Source of the DNA: Diphasiastrum complanatum
Lineage: Eukaryota; Streptophyta; Lycopodiopsida; Lycopodiales; Lycopodiaceae
Length of the DNA stretch: 64,000 nt
NCBI GenBank assembly: GCA_029204225.1
Contig: MU831553.1
Location: 60,001-124,000, forward strand
Direction of reading: 5' to 3'
The notes beneath the pieces were generated by a model that did no database searches, was not told where the DNA came from, and saw only the letters and a list, made by a program, of their open reading frames with translations. A program made the position numbers and the translations under genes. Of this stretch, positions 47,489 to 58,904 are shown piece by piece; within the stretch, counting starts at the first letter, position 1, and every line of letters begins with the position of its first letter.

Positions 47489-48490
47489 TGCAGGTTTGTC
47501 TCGACATGCAACACTGGATGGAATAGACGGCATGCAAGATAGAGCCCGTTCGGCGATACTGGACCACATCTCAAAAATGCCAAAAAGTAGTGCATTTATT
47601 GTGTTCTAGTGGCATTCCTCCTGGCACGAAGGGCTTGTTCAAGCATACGACGTCGGAATTGAGCAACAACTGGTCCAATGGGTTTGTGTTGGGCCCATGA
47701 ACCTCTGGACACCTATTGTCCGAGGTTTTGACTGTTTTTTACTGAATCTAACCAGTTCCTAGCTCGACGGGCCTAGAATCCCAAGGCTGCATTTTGGGTT
47801 TCTGGTTCGGATGCACGTTTTGTTGTGAGTACTAAACCATTTGGAGTTCAATTTAGTCCTGTGGGTTCATCTTGGTGTGCAGCACAGGACGAAATAGAGG
47901 GTTTAAAAAACGGACTTCGTTCGGCGACACTGGACCAATTCTCGAGAATGTTGGAAAGTAGTCCATTTAGTGGCATTCCCCTCGGCAGAAAGGGCATTTT
48001 TGGACAAATAATGTCGGAATTGAACTGCAAATGAAGTTGTGGGTTCATGTCGTGCCCACAAACCTGTGGAAACCTCCCGTCTAAAGTTCTGACTGTTTTT
48101 TACCGAATCCGACCAATTTCGGGCTCGACGAGCCTAGAATCCTAGGACTGCGTTTAGGATTTCTATTTCGAACGCACGTTTTTCTATGAGTACTCAATTT
48201 TTTGGAGCCCGGTTTACCCCTGTAGGTTTGTCTCGGCATGCAACACAGGACGGAACATAGGGTTTGAAAAACGGACTTCGTTCGAAGACTCTGGACCAGT
48301 TCTCAAGAATGTTGGAAAGTTGTCCATTTAGTGGCATTCCCCTCAGTAGAAAGGGTGTTTCCAGACAAACAACATCAGAATTGAGTTGCAAATGAACCTA
48401 TGGATTCGTGTCGAGCCCACAAACTTGTGGGCATCTCTCGTTTGAAGTTTTGACCGTTTTTTACTAAATTTGACCAATTTCTAGCTCGAT
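47489..48490 (+). repeat. H repeat units, copies 2-4
   Basis: A partial unit (47489-47770) and two fuller units (from about 47771 and 48131) head-to-tail. They share TTCGGCGAyACTGGACCA, GGCATTCCyCTCGGCAGAAA and TCGACGrGCCTAGAATCC with 39208-39570. The 69-codon frame is open in the unit at 47825-48034 and interrupted by a TAG in the unit starting near 48187. Confidence 0.85.
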
Positions 48491-48669
48491 GTGCTTGTGT
48501 AGCAGGCCATATAGGCATGTCATAGATCTGATATCTACCAAGCCAGTCGTAGACTGCCACGTGGCAAGCGATGCAAGCTTGGGGTTTGCCACGTAGCAGA
48601 AATCACGTAGTTCTAACATAGGCTTGTGTGGCAAGCAAACCAGACTCTCCCACATAGGCTTGAGTGGAC

Positions 48670-48759
<90 letters not shown>

Positions 48760-50546
48760 TTGGGCCTCAAAAGTTGTCACATGGCAAGCCACGTAGGCTT
48801 GCCACCTGGAAAACCATGTAGGCTTGGGACATAGAGAGAGAGAGAGACAGAGAGAGCATTGGGCCTCGAAAGTCGCCACATGGCAAGCCACGTAGTCCTG
48901 CCATGTGGAGAACCATGTAGGCTTGGGACTGCCCATGTGGCAAGCCACGTAGGCCTACCATAGGCTTGAGCGGCTTGCCACATGGCCTACCATAGGCTTG
49001 TGTAGTAGGCCACATAGGCCTACTATCTAGCAAGCCTATCATAGGACGTTGCTACATGGCAAGCCAGGTAGGCTTGCCACATGGCAAATCATGCAAGCTT
49101 GGGATTTGCTACATGGCAATCTATGTGGACCATAGGCTTGTGCGGCAAGCCAATAGAGCTCTACCATATAGGTCCCAGAGAGAGAGATATAGAGAGAGGT
49201 GAGCTCGAAAGCTGACACATGGCAAGCTATGTAGGCCTACCATAGGCTTGCATGGCAGACCACATAGGCATGGCATAGGCCTCATGTCTGCCATGCAAGC
49301 ATGTTGTAGGTTGCCACATAGGCTTGTGTGGCAAGCCAACCACGCTCTGCCACGTAGGCTTGAGTGGAAATAGAGAGAGAAAGAGGTGGGGATCGCAAGC
49401 TACCATGTGGCAAGCCACGTAGGCCTGCCACGTGGAAAACCATGTAGGGTTGATACTTTCTATGTCGTAAGCCACGTAGGACTACCATAGGCTTGTGTAG
49501 CAAGCCACATAGACATGTCATAGATCTACTATCTGCCAATCTTGTTGTAGGCTGCCACATGGAAAGCCACATAGGTCTACCACGTGGCAAGTCTTGCAAG
49601 CTTAGGGTTTGCCATGTGGCAAACCACATGGGTCTAAGATAGGCTTGTGTGGCAAGCCAATCAGGCTTTGCTACGTAGGCCTGAGTGGACCTAGAGAGAG
49701 AAAGAGGTGGGGCTCAAAAGCTGCCATGTGAGAAGCCACATAGGCCTACCATAGGCTTGTGTGGCTTGTCACATGGCCTACCATAGGCTTATGTAATAGG
49801 CCACATAGGCTTACTATCTACCTAGCATGTCGTAGGCTGCCACGTGAAAGTCACGTATGGCTGCCACGTGGCAAATCATGTAGGCTTGGAGTTAGCCACG
49901 TAGGCCCATCATAGACTGGCAAGCCAACCAGACTCTACTTACATGGTCTGCTATCTGCTAAGCTTGTTGCACATTGCCATGTGGCAAGCCACGTAGGTTT
50001 GCCACATGGCAAATTATGCAGACTTGAGTTTGCCATGTGGCAAGTATGTAGGCCTACCATAGGCTCATATGGCAAGCCAACTGAGCTCTAGCACATAGGT
50101 TTGAGTGGACCTAGAGAGAGAGAGATACAGGTGGGCTCGAAAGTTGTCACGAGGGCCTACCATAGGCTTGCGTGGCAGGCCACATAGGCATGGCATAGGT
50201 CTGATGTCTGCCACACAAGCATGTCGCAAGCTACCACATAGGCTTGCCATAGGCTTGTGTGGCAAGCCAACTAGGCTCTGCCATGTAGGCGTGAGTGGAC
50301 CTAGAGAGAGAGAGAGCTAGGGCTCACAAGTTGCCATGTGGCAAGCCATGTAGGCATGTCATGAGACAAACCATGCAGGCTTGGGACATGCCATGTGGCA
50401 AGCCACATAGGCCTATCATAGGCTTGTATAGGCTTGATGTCTACCATGCAGATATGTTGCAGTCTGCCACATAGGCTTGACATAGGCTTGTGTGGCAAGC
50501 CAACTAAGCTATGCACTATGTAGGTCTGCCATGAAGGCTTGAGTGC

Positions 50547-50582
<36 letters not shown>

Positions 50583-50797
50583 AAATTGTGAGAGGGGCCT
50601 ACCAGGCTTGCGTTTTGAAGCCTTCCCAGTCCTTCACAATCGATTTTTTCCTTCAGAGAAATGCATTTTTATTTCAGCCTTTCCCGTGAAAAGTTTGATA
50701 ATTTAAAAAATCCTTAGAGCACCCTTCAAATTCCTGATAATGAAAGTCCCATTTGTTTAACACCTTTCACCATGAAAGTATGTACATGCACTTCAAG
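48491..50797. repeat. Palindrome tandem array, copy 2 (uninterrupted)
   Basis: Parallels 39571-41142 plus 46529-47038 in unit order. It carries GA tracts at 48672-48757 and 50551-50579, an extra internal duplication near 48776-48853, and the empty target site CTCAC at 50323-50327. About 50590-50797 continues beyond the palindromes as the shared flank. Confidence 0.92.
48672..48757. repeat. (GA)n microsatellite
   Basis: About 43 GA units following TGAGTGGACATAGAG, the paralogue of 39718-39815. Confidence 0.97.
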
Positions 50798-53505
50798 ACG
50801 CTATGTGTGATGCAAATCAGAACAACAAGTTTGTAGTCCAAGGTCCAGGGTAAGCTTGAATAATTTGGAGCATATTCAAGAAGTTAGTGTTCTATTCCTT
50901 ACAAGGAGGCGGCTCTTAATCAATGTAACTTTGTCTATTATTTTAGCCAACAAACCCACGATGCATTTCATTGACATTATAAAATGCTCTTCCATCCATA
51001 TTACATGGACTAAGTGTGGCTAGGTCTGCTTTACTTTGTCTCTTAGACATATTTTTTCAGTAAGTGCACTCAGATGTGCCATTGACTGAGGTGTTAGATC
51101 ATCATTCATTGATTTGTTGCAATGATGACTGCTATTCACAGACAATTCTATATTAGATGGCTTAATTTGTTGAATTTATGATAATTTCATGTGGGTTTTA
51201 CACTTCGAGACTTTTGGTATTACATAAACTGCACATAGGAAATGATGCATGAATCGACTCTGGCTTTTTGACTAAGCTAAATATGTCACAGAGAAAACAT
51301 GTCAGCGTGAACTCCTTTTGCAGTTATATCTTTGGACTGCTTCTGCAGCTATGTCTTAGGACTGATTTGAATCGGTTTGGTGAAGCCTGGACTGCAGCGA
51401 CAGAGATGGTGAGGCAAGCCTCTTTAGGTTTTCATCTGATCTTTGGATTTTGTTTTGTGCTCTTACTTCAAAATTTGTTCCTGATGCGAAATAACTCATC
51501 GTTTTTGTGTAGATAGTTAGCACGTGATTGTTTTGCCTTCGAGGATTGGTAAGTTTTTCTTTTTAGAATTAAGGTATATTTAAGTTTTTTTTGGGACTTG
51601 CTCTCAAGAAACGCAACTCAGAGGGGGCTTCCATTTTTGCTAATAGATTCCCGCACCAATAGTCCATTGTTGCTGATTTTTTTTGTAGTAGTTGCAAGCA
51701 TATCCAGGATTGCTATGTGTTGGTGGTGCCAACATATGCGTGAACTGCTTCTGTAGTTATGTCTTTTGACTGATTTGAATCAGTTTGGTAAAGCCTGAAC
51801 TGCAATGGCATAGACGGTGAGGCGAGCCTCTTTAGGTTTTTATCTGATGTTTGGATTCCGTTTTGCGCTCTTACTTCAAAATTTGTTCCTAATGCGAAAT
51901 AACTCATCGTTTTTGTGTAGATCCTTAGCATGATTCTTTTGCCTTCGAGGACTAGTAAGCTTTTCTTTTAAAAATTAAGAGATATATAAGGAGGATTTCA
52001 TCCTTATCAAAATTTGCTTCATTGCAAATTTAGTTTGATTGCTGGTTGGTTGCGCTTCAAACCCGAACTCATAGGTATGAACTTCACTACGTCCTTAGGA
52101 AAGGTAGCAATTGCTTAGTAGCGAATAAATCCATCCAAAAAGACAATGAGAGTAGGAGGAGGTTTTAGTTCTAGATGAATTTATCTTTTTTGTGACATTT
52201 AGAAAGCGTTTGAAACTTCTCTGATATTCCTTTGGCAAAAATGGATGATTGTGTTTTTTTTAAGAACCAAATATGTTGAGAGCTGAGGTAGATATCGTAT
52301 CAACTGGCATCTTTGAGGAAAGATGTGTAACTCAGTAAGGATGTTTTCTGTAAATGGAACGCCACTTGAAAGCTATTGAAGCCTCTAAGTTGTGCTTAAT
52401 TTCTACAGGCTGGGATGGCAAATTTGAAGTGACGTGATGACTGGAGACAAATACGTTGTCCTTACAACATTGCAAGTTGTCTCATATACCTGCTATTTGT
52501 CGTATCCTAGAAGTTTCATCGATCTTGATCATACTTTCTTAAGAAGTCAAATAAATCAAGAAACCATTATGTGTGTAAAAATTTAAATTACCAAACAGTC
52601 GCTATCTGAGTCTCACCTTGAAATAAGTTAGAATCTGGACTACGCATTATAACTTTTGTAGTGAAAACATTTGTAGTAGCTCTTTTTAGGCTCAACATCA
52701 GCGTTTCAACGGTGACTTGGCTTTTAATCAAACCTCTTTTGCGAAAATACATTGTTATTGGCTTTAAGTGCATGTCAATTGCTCAGGTGTTTAAAAATTA
52801 ATTGCATGTCAATAGTGTCATTCTATTAGTTTCGGCAAGTGACTACCCCTTTTTGCCTTTTTACCTTTTCTATTATTTTTCTTCTTCAATTGACGCTTCT
52901 TTCCCTTCCTCTTTCATTACCTTCTTCTTGGTCTTCATTTCTTCAATGCGGTGCTGCAACTTGCCGTGCACTATGGCGACTGTGGTGGATGCCGTATTCT
53001 TCTTCTGGATCCGTTCACTATTCGTTCCATAAGCTTTGTTAATCCATTCATTATTCGTACTACAGAAACTTTGTTTAGTGCTTCGCTTTTTAAATGTTAT
53101 CAAACTTCAAGGATGGTTCGTTTAAAAGATTATTGTAGTCTGGTTAGTGGTGTTGTTTTTTCTTGGATTGTAGACTGGTATTGTAGTGGTATTGTAGTCT
53201 GGTTATTGTAGTGGTATTGTAGTATGGTTAGTGGTGTTGTTCTTGCTTGGATCTGTGAGCATAGCGGGTTAGATTTTAAAAAGTTTGAAAAAAAAGTAGA
53301 AGGTGCATAATATGTGGAATGATACAGAACTTACAGAAGGATTGTGGTTTCGAGAGTTTTGAGTTTCGAGTCTCTTCTCAGAGAATTTTTCAGAAACTGT
53401 GGCTAAGATTTGTAGCTTCTTTAACTTCAGCTTTTTTTGTTCTATTCTCCATCTTCCATGTGATTATAAATCACAAATTCAAAGCATGGTCTTCTAAAAT
53501 GTACG
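50798..53505. other. Gene-free interval with short duplications
   Basis: No supported gene. About 51332-51570 is repeated at 51735-51981 (GACTGATTTGAATCrGTTTG, AGCCTCTTTAGGTTTT, AAATTTGTTCCTrATGCGAA). About 53125-53255 is a minisatellite of ATTGTAGTCTGGTTAGTGGT-type units. Small overlapping frames at 52802-53211 lack any recognisable product. Confidence 0.5.
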
Positions 53506-53665
53506 TACATTCTCACACATACACATATATGTACACACATTCTCACACATACGCATACATGTACACATTACACATGCACATGCGTGTACAGACACATACA
53601 TGTACACATGCACACACGCGCATACACATTCTTACACATATGCATACATGTACACATGCATACAT
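53506..53665. repeat. (CACA/TACA)n microsatellite
   Basis: Degenerate ACACATACACATGTACACAT repeats, C-rich on plus, adjoining a Helitron-like end on the right. Confidence 0.9.
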
Positions 53666-53750
53666 AGATGCAAGATCGGCCACCATCCAAATCATTGGCC
53701 GCCACCTAGATCGGCCTCCATTGCCCGTCAACACGGGCACTCTTTACTAG
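53666..53750 (+). mobile_element. Helitron-like 3' end, copy 3 (plus orientation)
   Basis: TTGCCCGTCAACACGGGCAC, then TCTTTACTAG, then host TATATATATA: hairpin, short spacer and CTAG end at 53750. The preceding GATCGGCCACCATCCAAATC, then ATTGGCCGCCACCTAGATC, is the reverse complement of subterminal text at about 30022-30095. Only about 85 bp separates the microsatellites, so it is a stub. Confidence 0.65.
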
Positions 53751-53766
53751 TATATATATATATATA

Positions 53767-53800
53767 GCATAGTGTGTCCGGCCGTCGATGGCGGGCAGTC
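53767..53800 (-). mobile_element. Degenerate Helitron-like end, copy 4
   Basis: GCATAGTGTGTCCGGCCGTC, then GATGGCGGGCA, resembles the other ends, but CTAG is altered and the stem imperfect. It faces copy 3 across a 16-bp (TA)n tract. Confidence 0.35.
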
Positions 53801-54079
53801 GATGGTTTGTATGTGTATGTGTATGCGTGTGTAAATATATGTATATGTATATGTATATGTACATGTATGTGTGTATGTATGTATGTATGTATGTGTCTAC
53901 GTGTATGTGTATATGTATGCGTGTGTATCTATATTTGTATGCGTGAATGTATCTATGTATGTGTGTGTATATGTGTAAGGATATGTTTGTGTATGTTTAT
54001 GTGTAAATATGTGTGTGTGTGTGTGTGTATGTATGTGTTTGTATATTTATATGTATGTGTATATTTATGCATGTGTACA

Positions 54080-54112
<33 letters not shown>

Positions 54113-54428
54113 ATGTGTGTGTTTGTATATGTGTATGTGTATGTGTATGTATGTGTATGTATATGTGTATGTATGTGTGCATATATGTGTATGGTGTGTG
54201 TGTGTGTATTATATGTATGTGTGTGTGTATATATGTATGTATGTGTGTGTATGTGTATATATGTATGTGTATGGTAAGTTTATGAGTGTGTATGTATATG
54301 TATGTGCATGTGTATGTATATATATGTGCATGTGTATGTGTATGTGCGTGTGTGTGTATTGTATATTTGTGTGTGTATGTATGTGTGTATGTGAATATAT
54401 GTGTTATGTATATGTATGTGTATATGTA

Positions 54429-54459
<31 letters not shown>

Positions 54460-55302
54460 GAATGTATATGTGTGTGTATGATACATTTATGTGTATGTGT
54501 ATGTATGTGTACGTGTATATTATGTGCATGTGTATGTATGTATATGTGTATGTATGTACGTACATGTAGATATATGTGCATGTGTATGTATGTATCTATA
54601 TGTGTATTGTATATGTATGTGCATGTGTATATGTATGTGTATGTATGTGTATGTGTGTATATATTTGTATGTATCTATATATATGAGTATGTATATGTGT
54701 ATGTGTGTGTATGTGTATATGTGTGTGTATGTATGTATATGTATGTGTGTATGTATGTGTGTGTATGTGTATTTGTGCATGTATATGTGTATCTATACGT
54801 GTATGTGTATGTGGATGTGTGTATATATGCATGTGTATGTACGTATGTGTATGTGTGTATATGTATGTATATATGTATGTATCTATATATGTGAGTATGT
54901 ATATGTGTATGTGTATATGTGTGTGTATGTATATATATGTATGTGTGTGTATGTGTATGTGTGCATGTATATGTGTTTCTATACGTGTATGTGTATGTGG
55001 ATGTGTGTATATGTGCATGTGTGTGTGTGTGTGTGCGCGCTTGTGTATGTGTATGTGTGCATGTATATGTGTATCTATATGTGGATGTGTATGTGGATGT
55101 GTGTATATGTGCATGTGTATATGTGTATGTATATGTGCATGTGTATATGTGCATGTATATGTGTATCTATATGTCTATGTGTATGTGGATCTGTGTATAC
55201 ATGGATGTGTATTTGGATGTGTGTATATGTGTATGTGGATGTGCATGTGTGTGTGTGTGTGCGCACGCGCGCATGCGTGCGCTTGTGTATGTGTATGTGT
55301 AG
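53801..55302. repeat. 1.5-kb alternating purine-pyrimidine repeat
   Basis: Irregular TATG/TGTG/TATA mixture (ATGTGTATGTATGTGTGTAT-type). It is almost purely alternating purine-pyrimidine, with nearly no C on plus until CGCGCGC stretches near 55034 and 55261. Long frames on both strands are artefacts of this composition. Confidence 0.95.
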
Positions 55303-55420
55303 TTAAAAAATAGGTTTGTGTGTGTATGCATATGTATTGTTTGTATGAATACTCAAAGAGTAGGGTCTAGGTGTGACATAGGGAGAGTAGACTGGGCTAG
55401 TAGCACCCTTACACTCTCAC

Positions 55421-55423
<3 letters not shown>
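55303..55423. other. Short unique interval
   Basis: 121 bp of non-repetitive sequence between two microsatellites. No gene. Confidence 0.5.

Positions 55424-55465
<42 letters not shown>
55424..55465. repeat. (AT)n microsatellite
   Basis: About 21 AT units, then ACACA and a Helitron-like end. Confidence 0.95.
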
Positions 55466-55469
<4 letters not shown>

Positions 55470-55470
<1 letters not shown>

Positions 55471-55529
55471 TAGTGAAGTGTGCCCGCTGATGGCGGGCGG
55501 TCGATGGGGTGTGTGTGTGTGTTGCGTGT

Positions 55530-55533
<4 letters not shown>
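55470..55533 (-). mobile_element. Helitron-like 3' end, copy 5
   Basis: CTAGTGAAGTGTGCCCGCTG, then ATGGCGGGCGG. On minus it is a GCCCGC/GCGGGC stem, then ACACTTCACTAG, then host TGTGTATATAT. It passes within 60 bp into a GA tract. Confidence 0.6.

Positions 55534-55595
<62 letters not shown>
55534..55595. repeat. (GA)n microsatellite
   Basis: About 31 GA units. Confidence 0.97.
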
Positions 55596-55598
<3 letters not shown>

Positions 55599-55880
55599 CC
55601 CTATGCCCCCTCCCTTACGCGCCTGCCTTTTTGCCCACCATGCGTGCCCTCCCCACGCCTCCTCCATGTGCCCTCCCTACACCCTCCCGGCATGCCCTCC
55701 TCGAGTGCCCTCCCCGTGCACTCTCCCTATGCCCTCCCTGCACCCCCTCCCTTGCACACCTCCTTGCGCCCCCCCTTTCACCCTCCATGTGCGCCCTCCC
55801 TATGCCCCCTCCACTGTGCCCTTCCTACACCCTCCCGACGCGCCCTCTCTGAGCCCTCTCGACGCAAACTCCTCGAGTGC

Positions 55881-55883
<3 letters not shown>
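55596..55883. repeat. C-rich minisatellite between two GA tracts
   Basis: Degenerate CCCTCCCTATGCCCTCC-like units of about 14-18 bp. It is strongly C-rich and G-poor on plus and bounded by GA tracts on both sides. Pro-rich frames here are by-products of composition. Confidence 0.85.

Positions 55884-55922
<39 letters not shown>
55884..55922. repeat. (GA)n microsatellite
   Basis: About 19 GA units, followed by T-rich sequence and two GGTAGGTAGTGTGACACA-type direct repeats at about 55950-55995. Confidence 0.95.
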
Positions 55923-55926
<4 letters not shown>

Positions 55927-56034
55927 TTTTTGAACGGTGGTGACACATGGTAGGTAGGTAGTGTGACACAGGTTAGGTAGGTAGTGTGACACATGTATGG
56001 GAACATTCTCTCTCTAAAATAGTTTTAATATATA

Positions 56035-56120
56035 CTAGTGAAGAGTGCCCGCCGTTGACGGGCAATGGCGGCCGATGATTTGAAAATTCAGTATGTCGTT
56101 GACTGACGATGATTTTTTCG
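56035..56120 (-). mobile_element. Helitron-like 3' end, copy 6
   Basis: CTAGTGAAGAGTGCCCGCCG, then TTGACGGGCAATGGCGGCCG. On minus it is hairpin, CTCTTCA, CTAG, then host TATATATTAA. The following CGATCTAGGTGGCGGTGG matches the subterminal text of copies 1 and 3. Confidence 0.62.
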
Positions 56121-56609
56121 ATCTAGGTGGCGGTGGTCCCTATGCGGCCTAAATGCAGTCCTTTCGCGGCGGTCCTTATACGGCCTAAATGCAGTCCCTA
56201 TGCCTTCGTTCAGACCGTATGTAGCCGTAGGCGAGACCCTTGCAGTGCGGTTTGCGGTTCGTTCACTTTGTTCAGACCGTAAGCAATACTTTACAGTGCG
56301 GTTGAGGTTCGTTCACTTTGCTCAAAACATAGGCAAGACTTTGCGATTGTGCTTCGTATGTGACCGCAATCATTGACTTTGCGGTCCTTTGCAATGAAAT
56401 GCGGTTGTATGCAGTCAAAATGGGATCCTTTGCGGTATGAGAGAGAGAGAGCATCCGAGAGAGAGAGCATTGTTTCCTTCATTCAGACCGTATGTAGCCG
56501 TAGGCGAGACCCTTGCATGCGGTTTAGAGTTTAGGGCATTGCATTAACACTGCACAAGGACTGTGAGAACCGTGAGGGAGAGCAATTACGCCGCATAGGA
56601 ACCATGAGA

Positions 56610-56702
<93 letters not shown>

Positions 56703-56828
56703 CTGAGAGAGAGCGATCCAGTAGAATCTGAGGGAGAGCGGTCCAGCCAGCCTGCTTGCTATTCAATAATCTTCATGGATTGTTCAAATTGCTTCTTCAA
56801 CCAATGTGCTTCGTGCAATGTGTAGATA

Positions 56829-56910
<82 letters not shown>

Positions 56911-57070
56911 CCGTATGTAGCCAAATGTAGTCGTAGGCGACCGTATGTAGCCATAGATAGGCGAGACCCTTGCATCCGGTTTGCGGTTCGTTCAGACCGT
57001 AAGCAAGACTTTACGGTGGGTTGAGGTTCATTCACTTTGTTCAGAGCATTTAGGCCGCATAGGGACCGTG
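56121..57070. repeat. GCGG-rich interspersed repeat field with GA/GT tracts
   Basis: GTATGTAGCCGTAGGCGAGA, then CCCTTGCA, occurs at about 56218, 56488 and, variant, 56945. GCGGTTTGCGGTTCGTTCA occurs at about 56247 and 56978. CTATGCGGCCTAAATGCAGT and its variant occur at about 56139 and 56176. GA tracts lie at 56613-56701 and 56859-56905, and a GT tract at 56831-56858. It may be the subterminal repeat region of a DNA transposon; that is not proven. Confidence 0.7.
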
Positions 57071-57848
57071 TGCATAACATAATATCTGTGTCTCTTTCCT
57101 TAAAGTCTTCACTAGAATCACTCGACATAGAATCCATTTTTCCAACTTGAGCTAATTCAATTTAACATAATATTTGTCCCCCTCAAAGTCTTCACTAGAA
57201 TCTCTCGACGTAGAATCGTCAAAATCATCAAGGTCCGACATTACTTGTATCTACCCCACTCATGTGAGAACACGAGAAACATGATATTCAAAGAGATGTG
57301 GGCTATAAGTGAGAGAGTAAAAGGGACCTAAAAAAATGGTCCCTGAATGTTGCTACACCAAAATTTCCTTATGGGCACATGCGTGCAATTACACCAAAAG
57401 CCCATAGGGAGCTGTCCCTATGTGTGTGACCCTCAATTAGGGGCATATTTAAACTTGTCTCTTATATGCAAATGAGAGGTGGAACCGTTCTTTGCATACT
57501 ACGGGTAGGTAAAAATCACTCCACTCATTGTAACTTTTTTTTATATGAAAGAACTAGCGAGAAAAAAAAATGTCTCTGCCATGCAAAACACAAGATTTTA
57601 CCATCATGTCATCTATTCACTATCTTTTTCAATGTAAAAAAGGGTCAAGTGGGGTGGTGGGCTAAAAACCCACCACTCCTATCCTAATGAGGGATAAGCC
57701 CACCTCTTGCTTGCTAAAGAGGGACACATAGACATTGTTATCAAGAGTCTCCTTTGAACTATCACCCAAACTAAAAGCCCTTCGGTAGAGGCCATTTTCA
57801 ATAAGGACAATGTTCAAGAATACGAATCCAAGTTTGAAAATGAAGAGA

Positions 57849-57852
<4 letters not shown>

Positions 57853-57928
<76 letters not shown>
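57853..57928. repeat. (TC)n microsatellite
   Basis: About 38 TC units. Confidence 0.97.
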
Positions 57929-57932
<4 letters not shown>

Positions 57933-58761
57933 GGATTCTTCTATACCTTAAGACACTTCCATACGTCAAAACACACATAATGCCTTGTGCTCAGGTGTCC
58001 TTTGTATTTTGGGACCACCTCCAGAGCATGATGTCCATCCAATTTTATCTCTTAGTAATCTATCATTCTCTCTCTATGGAATGCGCGTTCTCTCTCCTCT
58101 CTCCGGTGGAATGTGCATGTGCTATGTGGTAGCTGTCGTTGGCTGTCCACATCCACATTCCACCACAAATCTAAAAAAATTTGTCCCAAAAACCAAAAAA
58201 AAAACCTAGTCTGCGTGTACGGCCGTACCGTATGGCCAAAAAAAAAAAACCTTCGCACAATGGCATTACGTAGAGGAAGGCCCGAAGTCCTTGGGTTTTC
58301 CTTGCTGGTCGGGGCCTGCCCTCGGGCTCCTGCCCTCCCAGCAAGGAAGGCCCTCAGACAAGGCCTTCCCCCCCACAAAAAATAGCTTCTAATTTAAAGG
58401 TCCTACACTAAAACCACCCCTAACTTTACTATTCAAATTTTCCACCATTTTGGATAGATAAGCTCTAAGTTGGTTTTAAGCTTAGCTTAAAAGAACGGAT
58501 AGGATTGGATGCCACCCCATCAAACGAACGTCTGCAATGTGGCAGTTTCACATTGGTTGTCCACACAAAGGTTCATCACAGTCAAATTGTTTATTATGCT
58601 TCATAATGTACATGCGAAAAAAAGTCAATGTATCCATTACTCAATGGAATGTGCATCCATTACGCAATGGAATGTGGAGGGGAAAAAAACATTCTGAGCT
58701 TTGGAAAGCCGAATCGAGCAAAATGTCCTTTGCCACTCACCTTCCATAATAACTATATTAC

Positions 58762-58833
58762 TGCCTGCGCTGATTTTAGTTGTTAGTTTATTTCTTAGTG
58801 CCTGCGCTGACTTTAGTTGTTAGTTTATTTCTT
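58762..58833 (+). repeat. 37-bp tandem duplication upstream of the SABATH start
   Basis: TGCCTGCGCTGAyTTTAGTT, then GTTAGTTTATTTCTT, occurs at 58762-58796 and 58799-58833 with one base difference. It lies 72-143 bp before the ATG, so probably in the promoter or 5' leader. Confidence 0.9.
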
Positions 58834-58904
58834 TCTTTGTTGGATCTCTATCCTCTCACTCGATTGGGTTTGCTGGATAGAGGTGAATTGTGCGAGCTGC
58901 TACC

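Larger units (their letters stand above)
57071..58904. other. Gene-free upstream region of the SABATH gene
   Basis: Contains a diverged direct repeat (AAAGTCTTCACTAGAATCnC, then TCGACrTAGAATC) at about 57101 and 57185, and a TC microsatellite at 57853-57928. Also present are a nested GGAAGGCC...CCTTGCTGG...CCAGCAAGG...GGCCTTCC palindrome at about 58275-58367, and a 37-bp tandem repeat at 58762-58833. No gene other than the one starting at 58905. Confidence 0.5.

Noticed and set aside
47251-53750. A 6.5-kb TIR transposon bounded by the inverted CTAGTAAAGAGTGCCC ends
   Set aside because: Only about 30 bp is shared between these ends, the interior is the duplicated H and palindrome arrays, and other copies of the same end have no inverted partner. 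The Helitron-type reading fits better.
53774-55313. Long frames of up to 271 codons on both strands
   Set aside because: They arise from stop-poor TATG/TGTG repeats and encode only Cys/Val/Tyr/Met or His/Thr/Ile/Tyr runs, on both strands at once.
58052-58385. Opposed frames of 108 and 90 codons near the SABATH promoter
   Set aside because: They overlap on both strands across a GC-rich palindrome and A-runs, with no homology pattern.
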